From Pseudomonadota bacterium (GTDB lineage Bacteria > Pseudomonadota > Gammaproteobacteria > Burkholderiales > Burkholderiaceae_C), in NCBI GenBank assembly GCA_030918015.1, contig JAUPTP010000104.1, positions 1 to 7,341 on the forward strand: a stretch of DNA of 7,341 nucleotides. The letters are read 5' to 3'. Shown here piece by piece: positions 1 to 5,707 of the stretch. Every line of letters starts with the position of its first letter. The first letter of the stretch is position 1. The notes beneath the pieces were generated by a model. That model was given only the letters and a program-made list of their open reading frames with translations, was not told the DNA's origin and made no database searches. The translations under genes were made by a program, and so were the position numbers.

Positions 1-262
1 TGCCCAGCCAGACCAGATAGGCCACGCCCAGCCATTTCAGCATCGAGAAGGCCCAGGCCGAGGTCGCCATCAGCGCGCCCAGGCCGACCGAGACGACCAG
101 CACCTGGGTCCAGATGCCCAGCACCAGCCCGATGACGATGGCATAGCCGCGCCAGAAGCCGTGCCCCATGCCGGCGCTCATCGACGCCACCGCGCCGGGT
201 CCGGGAGACAGGCTGATGGCCCAGCAGGCCGCGAAGAAGGTGATCCAGGTCGAGAAGTCCAT
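1..262 (-). CDS. LysE/RhtB-family amino-acid exporter, N-terminal part (cut by window edge)
   Basis: The first 87 residues are visible; the rest lies left of the window. The start is ATG at 262. The N-terminus reads as a hydrophobic helix (about residues 6-19) ending in SPGPGA (19-24), the signature that follows the first helix in LysE/RhtB transporters. A short Gly-rich amphipathic loop follows (SAGMGHGFWRG, 29-39), then a second long hydrophobic stretch (about 41-66) and the start of a third (about 74-87). Family members are inner-membrane proteins of about 200-210 residues that export amino acids such as lysine, homoserine or threonine; the substrate cannot be told from this fragment. The gene is divergent from radA with 53 bp between starts. 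No clear Shine-Dalgarno sequence precedes the start. The family call is firm; which subfamily is unknown. Confidence 0.88.
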   Translation of the reverse strand, partial: MDFSTWITFFAACWAISLSPGPGAVASMSAGMGHGFWRGYAIVIGLVLGIWTQVLVVSVGLGALMATSAWAFSMLKWLGVAYLVWLG

Positions 263-315
263 CCCGGATTTGTAGCATGCCCCGCCGGGGAATGGCGCAC
301 GGCGACAATCGCGCC

Positions 316-1695
316 ATGGCCCGCGACAAGACGATCTACACCTGCCGCGACTGCGGCGGCACCAGCCCGAAGTGGCTGGGCAAGTGCCCGCACTGCAATG
401 CGTGGAACACCCTCGACGAGACGGTGGCCGAGCCGACCGCCGCGGCCGGCGCCGCCGGCCGCAACACCCGCTTCCAGGCGCTGGCCAAGAGCCAGGCCGT
501 GGCCACGCTGGCCGACATCGAGGCCGCCGAGGTCGCGCGCACGCCCACCGGGCTGGAGGAGCTCGACCGGGTGCTCGGCGGCGGCATCGTCGAGGGCGGC
601 GTGGTGCTGATCGGCGGCGACCCCGGCATCGGCAAGAGCACGCTGCTGCTGCAGGCGGCCGAGGCGCTGTCGCGGCAGATGGGCGTGCTCTACGTGACCG
701 GCGAGGAGTCCGGTGCGCAGGTGGCGCTGCGCGCGCGCCGCCTCGGGCTGGAGGGGCTGCAGATGCGGCTGCTGGCCGAGATCGGGCTGGAGCGCATCCT
801 GGCCACGCTGGCGGCCGAGCAGCCGGCCTTCTGCGTCATCGACTCGATCCAGACGCTGTTCTCCGAGCAGCTCAGCTCGGCGCCGGGGTCGGTGGCGCAG
901 GTGCGCGAGTGCGCCGCGCAGCTCACCCGGGTGGCCAAGTCGAGCGGCTGCACCATCGTGCTGGTCGGCCATGTCACCAAGGAAGGCGCGCTGGCCGGCC
1001 CGCGCGTGCTCGAGCACATCGTCGACACCGTGCTCTATTTCGAGGGCGACACCCATTCGAGCTTCCGGCTGGTGCGCGCGATCAAGAACCGCTTCGGCGC
1101 GGTCAACGAGATCGGCGTGTTCGCGATGACCGACCGCGGCCTCAAGGGCGTCACCAACCCGAGCGCGATCTTCCTGTCGACCCAGGGCGAGCCGGTGCCC
1201 GGCGCCTGCGTGCTGGTGACGCTGGAGGGCACGCGGCCGATGCTGGTGGAGATCCAGGCGCTGGTCGACAGCGGCGGCCCGAGCCCGCGCCGGCTCAGCG
1301 TCGGCCTGGACCGCGACCGGCTGGCGATGCTGCTGGCGGTGCTGCACCGCCACGCCGGGGTGTCGTGCGCCGACCAGGACGTGTTCGTCAACGCGGTCGG
1401 CGGCGTGAGGATCGGCGAGCCGGCAGCCGACCTGGCGGTGCTGCTGGCGATCCAGAGTTCCTTGCGCGGGCGGGCGCTGCCCAAGGGCTTCATCGCCTTC
1501 GGCGAGGTCGGCCTGGCCGGTGAGGTGCGCCCGGCCCCGCGCGGCCAGGACCGCCTGAAGGAGGCCGCCAAGCTGGGCTTCTCGGTCGCGCTGGTGCCGC
1601 GCGCCAATGCGCCGAAGAAGGCGATCGAGGGCCTGACGGTGCATCCGGTCGACCGCATCGAGCAGGCCATCGAGATCCTGCGCTCGCTGCAGTGA
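316..1695 (+). CDS. radA: DNA repair protein RadA
   Basis: RadA is a RecA-like ATPase that processes recombination intermediates, promoting branch migration in homologous recombination and repair. The product is 459 residues, essentially the usual length (about 460). Visible in order: an N-terminal C4 zinc finger (C10, C13, C24, C27); Walker A GDPGIGKST at about 101-109; a Walker B strand ending at D176 (CVIDSIQT); the RadA-specific KNRFG motif at 257-261; and a C-terminal Lon-protease-like domain (about 280-459). The start at 316 gives MARDKTIYTC, which matches how family members begin shortly before the zinc finger. In-frame ATGs at 277 and 292 would add unconserved residues, and none of the three has a convincing Shine-Dalgarno sequence. 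The gene is divergent from the LysE-type exporter. No U-rich intrinsic terminator follows the TGA. Confidence 0.97.
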   Translation: MARDKTIYTCRDCGGTSPKWLGKCPHCNAWNTLDETVAEPTAAAGAAGRNTRFQALAKSQAVATLADIEAAEVARTPTGLEELDRVLGGGIVEGGVVLIGGDPGIGKSTLLLQAAEALSRQMGVLYVTGEESGAQVALRARRLGLEGLQMRLLAEIGLERILATLAAEQPAFCVIDSIQTLFSEQLSSAPGSVAQVRECAAQLTRVAKSSGCTIVLVGHVTKEGALAGPRVLEHIVDTVLYFEGDTHSSFRLVRAIKNRFGAVNEIGVFAMTDRGLKGVTNPSAIFLSTQGEPVPGACVLVTLEGTRPMLVEIQALVDSGGPSPRRLSVGLDRDRLAMLLAVLHRHAGVSCADQDVFVNAVGGVRIGEPAADLAVLLAIQSSLRGRALPKGFIAFGEVGLAGEVRPAPRGQDRLKEAAKLGFSVALVPRANAPKKAIEGLTVHPVDRIEQAIEILRSLQ

Positions 1696-1720
1696 GCGTG
1701 CGCAGCACCCGGCGTCAAGG

Positions 1721-1741
1721 TCAGAATCCGGACTTTTCTGA
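1721..1741. repeat. Inverted repeat downstream of radA
   Basis: Arms TCAGAA (1721-1726) and TTCTGA (1736-1741) are perfect complements flanking a 9-nt spacer that contains the self-complementary TCCGGA. It lies 25 bp after the radA stop. It is AT-containing, has no following T-run and so does not look like a standard intrinsic terminator. It could be a weak hairpin or a protein-binding dyad, or be due to chance. Confidence 0.35.
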
Positions 1742-1762
1742 GCCCCACCTTAGAAATATTGC

Positions 1763-1777
1763 CATTTGTTTCAAATG
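1763..1777. promoter_or_regulatory. Dyad CATTTG-TTT-CAAATG, possible operator
   Basis: This is a perfect 6-bp inverted repeat with a 3-nt centre, inside the AT-richest stretch of the 217-bp gap between radA and the small membrane-protein gene. It has a TTG-N3-CAA core in common with the second dyad at 1834-1848; their centres are 71 bp apart. The geometry fits a dimeric regulator site, but no regulator is identified and the assignment is an inference. Confidence 0.35.
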
Positions 1778-1833
1778 ACACCCATGAACCCGGCCGGTAC
1801 TACACTTTCCGCATCTTCCTCCGCCCCAGCTCC

Positions 1834-1848
1834 CCCTTGAATCAAGGG
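1834..1848. promoter_or_regulatory. Perfect 15-bp palindrome CCCTTGAATCAAGGG, possible operator or hairpin
   Basis: Seven-base arms CCCTTGA (1834-1840) and TCAAGGG (1842-1848) flank a single central A. It lies 65 bp upstream of the ATG at 1913. In RNA it could form a 6-bp stem with an AAT loop, but no T-run follows, so a terminator is unlikely. It has the same TTG-N3-CAA core as the dyad at 1763-1777. It could be an operator for the downstream gene. Confidence 0.4.
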
Positions 1849-1912
1849 CAGAAGGCCTGGCCCCGGTCGCGACGAGGAAGCCCCCTCTCTTCCCCGGCAT
1901 AAGATCAGGTAC

Positions 1913-2353
1913 ATGAAAGTTCCCAATCAACGCGTGATGAATGCGCTTCTGGCCGCGGCAGCCCTGGCCGTGGGCGGACTGACGATGGGCTGGCGCGGCG
2001 TGCTGCTGGCCCTGACCGTGATCGGCTTCTGGATGGTGCTGCAGTTCAACCGCGCGACCCGCCAGGTGGTCAATGTCGCCAACCGGCCGATGGGCATGGT
2101 CGACAGCGTGATCACCCTGCAATCGCAGCTGGCCCACGGCATGAGCATGTCCGACGTGCTGGCCATCTCCGGCAGCCTGGGCCAGCGCGTGCAGGGCACG
2201 AACGGCGACTGGATGTGGCGCGACAGCTATGGCAACGAGATCGTCGTGACCTTCCGCCGCGACGGCGTGCACCGCTGGCATGCCTCGCGCACCGACGGCA
2301 GCCCCATGACCGACCGCAGCCACCCCGCCGGCGGCACGCCCGCCGCGGCCTGA
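1913..2353 (+). CDS. Small membrane protein of unknown function (two N-terminal helices)
   Basis: The product is 146 residues. After a short basic N-terminus come two hydrophobic segments (about 10-25 and 29-43) separated by GWRG, so the protein probably forms a helical hairpin in the inner membrane. A soluble tail follows. Its recognisable stretch is FNRATRQ...NRPMGMVDSVITLQSQLAHGMSMSDVLAISGSLGQRV (about 45-93, written here with a gap), then a WMWRDSYGNEIVVTF strand pair (100-114). The last 20 residues are low-complexity. It resembles, from memory, small two-helix proteins common in Burkholderiales that databases sometimes misname glycerate kinase; nothing here looks like a kinase. No function is proposed. 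Start ATG 1913 has only AGGT two bases upstream. A -10-like TAAGAT ends 7 bases before the ATG. The gene is convergent with the histidine-kinase gene, with 5 bp between stops. Confidence 0.8.
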   Translation: MKVPNQRVMNALLAAAALAVGGLTMGWRGVLLALTVIGFWMVLQFNRATRQVVNVANRPMGMVDSVITLQSQLAHGMSMSDVLAISGSLGQRVQGTNGDWMWRDSYGNEIVVTFRRDGVHRWHASRTDGSPMTDRSHPAGGTPAAA

Positions 2354-2358
2354 ACCGC

Positions 2359-4761
2359 TCAGGCCGGTGCGTCGGGCGGCGTCGCCCAGCCCATCCTCGC
2401 GCACATCCGCCAGGACAGCTCGATCTGCTGGCGCAGCTGCTGCTCCAGCGCCTCGGCCGGATCACCGGCGCCCAGACCGTGCTGCTCGATGTCGGCCACG
2501 GTGGCCGCCAGCTGCTTGAGCCCCAGGGTCGCGGCCGTGCCCCGGACCCGGTGCGCAGCCATGGGCAGCCCCTCGGCAGAGGCCTGCGCGAGCAGCGCGA
2601 GCAGCTGGGCCACCGCCCCGCTGTCGTCCGAGAAGAAGGCCTGGAGCAAGGTGCGCAGGCGCTCCACGCCCAGCAGCGCGCAGGTGTCGGAGATCAGCTC
2701 CAGATCCAGCACCCGGCCGGCATCGCCGCGGCGTGGCCGGGTCGAGCGCGCGGGTCGGGACGCCGGGGCCGCCAGCGAGGGCAAGGCCCGATTCACCCCT
2801 CGGACCCCGAAATGGCGGCGCAGCAGGGCCTCGACCTCATGGACCTGCACCGGCTTGGCCAGGAAGTCGCTCATTCCCGCCTCGCTGGCGCGGGCCCGCA
2901 CCTCGGTGAAGGCATCGGCCGTCAGCGCGACGATGCGGGTCTCGTTCATGGGCGAGGGCAAGGCCCGGATCGCCCGGGTCGCGGCCAGCCCGTCCATGAC
3001 CGGCATGTGCACGTCCATCAGCACCAGGTCGAAGGGTGCCTCCGTGCGCGTCCTCACCTGCTCGAAGGCATCCTGACCGTCGAGCGCCAGACTGACCCGG
3101 TGCCCCAGGCTCTCCAGCAGGACGCGCATGAACTTCTGGTTGATCTGGTGATCGTCGGTCACCAGGATGTCCAGCGGTCGCGCAGGGAGCACGGGCGCCG
3201 CCACCGGGCCCGGCGCATCGGCGCAGGCATGCGTCCCCTCGGCCGGATCGCACGCCGGCCCCGGCGCGCTCGCCGCCGCCTCGGGCTCGGACTCGGGCGC
3301 ATCCACCCGCCAGGGCAGAGGCAGCACCGCCACGAACTCGCTGCCCACGCCGGGCTGGCTGGTGACCTGGATGTCGCCGCCCATCATCCGCACCAGCTCG
3401 CGCGAGATCTCCAGGCCCAGGCCGGTGCCCCCGAAGCGACGGCCGATGCTGTCGTCGCCCTGGCTGAAGCGCTGGAACAGGCGCTGCAGCGTGGCCTCGT
3501 CCATGCCGATGCCGCTGTCGACCACCCGCAGGCGCACCCGCGGTGACGCCTCGGGCGTGGCGGCCGGCACCGTGTCGACGAGCAGGCCGACCCGGCCCTG
3601 GTCGGTGAACTTGATCGCATTGCCCAGCAGGTTGAAGAGCACCTGCTTGAGCCGCTTGCCGTCGGCCTCGACCCGCGCCGGCACCGCCGCATCGACCGTG
3701 ATCTCGAAGTGCAGCGACTTGGCGCGGGCCTGCGGACGCATCAGGGCCTCGACCTCGCCGAGCAGGCGCGGCAGATCGACCGGCTGCGGCGCCAGGTCCA
3801 GGTGGGCGGACTCCAGCTTCGACAGGTCGAGCACGTCGTTGAGGATGGTGAGCAGGTGCTCGCCCGACTGGCGGGCGATCTGCAGATGCTCGCGCTGCTG
3901 CGCATCCAGCGGCGAGCGGTCGAGCATCGACAGCATGCCCAGCATCCCGTTGAAGGGGGTGCGCAGCTCGTGGCTCATGTTGGCCAGGAAGGCGCTCTTG
4001 GCCCGGCTGGCCTGCTCGGCCTCGACCCGCGCCTCCTGCAGGCGCCGCGCCAGCGCCTCGAGCTCGAGCCGGCGCTGCTCGAGGGCGCGCACCTGGCGCA
4101 CGACGATCACCGCGAAGACCAGGATGAGCAGGCACTGGAAGACGGTCAGCGCGATGGCGATGCGGCTCTGCTGGCGCACCGCCTCGTTGCGACTGACGAT
4201 GCCCTCGCCGACCGCCCGGTTCGACAGCCCGGAGAGCTCGCGCACCGAAGTCGCCAGGCCGTCGATCGTGCCGAGCAGCGGCCGCAGCGCCGCCGCATCG
4301 ATCTCTGGCGGCGCCTCGGGCCCGAGCACCCGGTCGACCTGATCGACCACCGCCGCCAGTTCGGCCATGACCCGGTGGTGCTCGGGGAAGTCGGGCATCA
4401 CGCCCTGGGTGCGCGCCGGGTCGATCAGCCCGATGCGGCTCACGAAGATGTCGTAGCGCTCGCGCAGCCGGGCCTCGAGCGCCGCACGCGCCGCGGCCGG
4501 AAGATGCGGGGCCTCGCGCACGAACTCATGCGCCAGATGGCGCAGGCGCAGGTACTCGGTCTCGAGCTGGAAGAAGCTCCAGACCAGGTTGTCGCCCTGG
4601 TAGACGACATTGGCGCTGAGCAGCCGCAGCGACTGCGACTGCAGCCAGGCGATGCCCCCGAAGACCAGCGCCAGCGTCAGGGCCATGAGGGCCAGCAGAC
4701 GGCCGACGCGCCGGGAGCCGGAGAGCGCCGGCGTCAGGGCGAAAGCAGGCAAGGTGCTCAC
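2359..4761 (-). CDS. Membrane hybrid sensor histidine kinase (HisKA-HATPase-REC-HPt)
   Basis: The 800-residue product senses a signal outside the cytoplasm and carries an internal multi-step phosphorelay. In order: transmembrane helix about 23-40; a helical, cysteine-free periplasmic domain about 43-198; second transmembrane helix about 201-222; a charged coiled-coil linker (about 225-255) in place of an obvious HAMP domain; HisKA with SHELRTP and phospho-acceptor H264; HATPase with N381 (N box), DSGIGM at 415-420 and GGTGLGL at 444-450; an Ala/Pro-rich linker (about 485-528); a receiver with D536/D537, phospho-acceptor D583, T614 and K636; and a C-terminal HPt domain with AHRVRGTAATLG and H737. 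All catalytic residues are intact. The start is GTG, overlapping the upstream stop as GTGA, which implies translational coupling with the sulfite-oxidase-fold gene. No separate response regulator is in the window, so the output partner is unknown. Confidence 0.95.
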   Translation of the reverse strand: MSTLPAFALTPALSGSRRVGRLLALMALTLALVFGGIAWLQSQSLRLLSANVVYQGDNLVWSFFQLETEYLRLRHLAHEFVREAPHLPAAARAALEARLRERYDIFVSRIGLIDPARTQGVMPDFPEHHRVMAELAAVVDQVDRVLGPEAPPEIDAAALRPLLGTIDGLATSVRELSGLSNRAVGEGIVSRNEAVRQQSRIAIALTVFQCLLILVFAVIVVRQVRALEQRRLELEALARRLQEARVEAEQASRAKSAFLANMSHELRTPFNGMLGMLSMLDRSPLDAQQREHLQIARQSGEHLLTILNDVLDLSKLESAHLDLAPQPVDLPRLLGEVEALMRPQARAKSLHFEITVDAAVPARVEADGKRLKQVLFNLLGNAIKFTDQGRVGLLVDTVPAATPEASPRVRLRVVDSGIGMDEATLQRLFQRFSQGDDSIGRRFGGTGLGLEISRELVRMMGGDIQVTSQPGVGSEFVAVLPLPWRVDAPESEPEAAASAPGPACDPAEGTHACADAPGPVAAPVLPARPLDILVTDDHQINQKFMRVLLESLGHRVSLALDGQDAFEQVRTRTEAPFDLVLMDVHMPVMDGLAATRAIRALPSPMNETRIVALTADAFTEVRARASEAGMSDFLAKPVQVHEVEALLRRHFGVRGVNRALPSLAAPASRPARSTRPRRGDAGRVLDLELISDTCALLGVERLRTLLQAFFSDDSGAVAQLLALLAQASAEGLPMAAHRVRGTAATLGLKQLAATVADIEQHGLGAGDPAEALEQQLRQQIELSWRMCARMGWATPPDAPA

Positions 4762-5264
4762 ACGACGTCGATCGCCTTGAGCTGCCAGGCCGAACGGCTG
4801 TAGTAGCGCTCGCTGCGCAGCGCCTCGTCAGAATCGAAGGGATAGATGATGAACAGCGGCCCCTTCTCGCGCACCGACATCGGCCGGTCGTCGAACAGGC
4901 GCGCCAGCACCACGGGATAGCGGGTGGCGTCCTCCACCGGCAGCTCGACCGTGTAGTCGTTCAGCGCGATGGCGCGCAGCGTGCGCCCGTGGGCGCCGAC
5001 CGCATCGAGCACCTCACGCAGCAGCGGCCCGGTGAACTTGTGCGCCTGCGGATACCAGGGCGTGTGCGTCGAGAAGCTGTGCTGGCGCATCGCCGCCAGC
5101 ATGTCCATGTCGAACTGGGCCGCATCGGCCGCATTGCGCACGCCGATGCGGCCGGAGATCGTCAGCACGACCCGCCCGCGGGGGCGCACCAGCTCCGGGG
5201 GGGTGCCCCGTGCCGCCAGAGGCAGCAGCGCCGAGGCAGCCAGCAGATGGCGGCGAGTGATCAT
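4758..5264 (-). CDS. Secreted sulfite-oxidase-fold (molybdopterin-binding-like) protein lacking cysteine
   Basis: The product is 168 residues. The N-terminus MITRRHLLAASALLPLAA looks like a short signal peptide with paired arginines at 4-5, compatible with Tat export, so the mature protein is probably periplasmic. The rest matches the sulfite-oxidase molybdopterin-binding fold: FTGPLLREVLDAVG (77-90), LNDYTVELPVED (101-112), EKGPLFIIYPFD (133-144) and a closing WQLKAIDV (160-167). Full-length family enzymes are larger and use a conserved cysteine as a molybdenum ligand. This protein has no cysteine at all; the region where it would be expected reads STHT (65-68). It may therefore not be a redox enzyme. 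Start ATG 5264 is fixed by AAGGAG at 5277-5272, spaced 7 nt. The gene overlaps the hybrid kinase start by GTGA, suggesting a sensor-accessory role (inference). A run of seven C lies just after the signal peptide. Confidence 0.82.
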   Translation of the reverse strand: MITRRHLLAASALLPLAARGTPPELVRPRGRVVLTISGRIGVRNAADAAQFDMDMLAAMRQHSFSTHTPWYPQAHKFTGPLLREVLDAVGAHGRTLRAIALNDYTVELPVEDATRYPVVLARLFDDRPMSVREKGPLFIIYPFDSDEALRSERYYSRSAWQLKAIDVV

Positions 5265-5271
5265 TGCGGTG

Positions 5272-5277
5272 CTCCTT
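5272..5277 (-). promoter_or_regulatory. Strong Shine-Dalgarno AAGGAG
   Basis: AAGGAG on the minus strand ends 7 nt before the ATG at 5264. It is one of the two strong ribosome-binding sites in the window. It decides the start of the sulfite-oxidase-fold gene and rules out longer in-frame extensions that would run into ppnP. Confidence 0.85.
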
Positions 5278-5314
5278 GCGGGCCGACACGGACACCGTCC
5301 CGCCATCCTGGAAA

Positions 5315-5638
5315 TCAGCCGAAGTGGCAGATGTAGTGGTAGGGCTCGCCCTCGACGCGGATCTCGAAGCGGGCGTTGCCCGGCACGCTGAACTTCTCGC
5401 CGGGGCCGAAGGTCTGCCACTCGCTCGCGCCGGGCAGCAGCACGCTGCAGGCGCCGGCCACCGTCTCCATGATCTCGGGCGCACCGGTGCCGAACGTCAG
5501 CTGCGCCGGCAGGATGACGCCCACGCTCTTGCGGGTGCCGTCGGCGAAGGTGACGGTGTGGGAGACGCAGCGGCCGTCGAAGTAGACATTGGCCTGGGTC
5601 GAGACGGCGACGCCGTCGAGCTGTGCGGTGATGCTCAT
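5315..5638 (-). CDS. ppnP: Pyrimidine/purine nucleoside phosphorylase PpnP (YaiE, DUF1255)
   Basis: PpnP is a small cupin-fold enzyme that phosphorolyses several nucleosides to the free base and ribose 1-phosphate in nucleotide salvage. The product has 107 residues, slightly longer than E. coli YaiE (94). Matching stretches include [10 protein letters not shown] (35-44), [20 protein letters not shown] (47-66), [11 protein letters not shown] (67-77), the [11 protein letters not shown] strand (85-95) and the YHYICHFG C-terminus (100-107). It probably acts in the cytosol. The start is ATG 5638 without a strong Shine-Dalgarno sequence. The gap upstream is 69 bp and holds a -10 box, so it may be transcribed apart from the kinase gene. 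The next gene begins 50 bp downstream and may be co-transcribed, although a functional link between nucleoside salvage and the sensor pair is not evident. Confidence 0.93.
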   Translation of the reverse strand: MSITAQLDGVAVSTQANVYFDGRCVSHTVTFADGTRKSVGVILPAQLTFGTGAPEIMETVAGACSVLLPGASEWQTFGPGEKFSVPGNARFEIRVEGEPYHYICHFG

Positions 5639-5680
5639 CGTGGGAACGCAAGGCGTGAGGATGCAGGATTGCAGCCGGGG

Positions 5681-5686
5681 ATTCTA
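5681..5686 (-). promoter_or_regulatory. -10 box TAGAAT for ppnP
   Basis: On the minus strand, TAGAAT matches the sigma-70 -10 consensus at five of six positions and sits in an otherwise GC-rich 69-bp gap. It would place transcription start near 5674 and give a leader of about 36 nt before the ATG at 5638. No good -35 hexamer lies at 16-18 bp; the region there is GC-rich and overlaps the end of the upstream kinase gene. This probably starts a transcript covering ppnP and perhaps the two genes after it. Confidence 0.5.
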
Positions 5687-5691
5687 GGCCC

Positions 5692-5701
5692 CCGGCGCCG
5701 G
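5692..5701. repeat. GC-only palindrome CCGGCGCCGG
   Basis: A perfect 10-bp palindrome lies between the kinase-USP stop and the ppnP -10 box. The strand transcribed after the kinase lacks a following T-run, so an intrinsic terminator is not supported. Short GC palindromes are expected at this base composition. Confidence 0.25.
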
Positions 5702-5707
5702 CGGGCT

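Noticed and set aside
277..315. Longer RadA starting at 277 or 292
   Set aside because: The extra 8-13 residues are not part of the family and have no better ribosome-binding site; family members begin just before the zinc finger, as with 316.
178..1644. 488-codon open frame antisense to radA
   Set aside because: Composition is dominated by Arg, Ala, Gly, His and Gln with no recognisable domain; it is the GC-driven shadow of a real gene on the other strand.
1751..1765. Possible sigma-54 promoter around TTGC at 1759
   Set aside because: The required GG about 12 bp upstream of the GC is absent.
1834..1848. Palindrome as an intrinsic terminator for radA
   Set aside because: It is 139 bp past the stop and lacks a T-run on either strand.
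2215..4803. Long plus-strand open frames (2215-3546, 3167-4342, 3709-4803) opposite the histidine kinase
   Set aside because: All are shadows of the hybrid kinase, whose catalytic motifs are intact on the minus strand.
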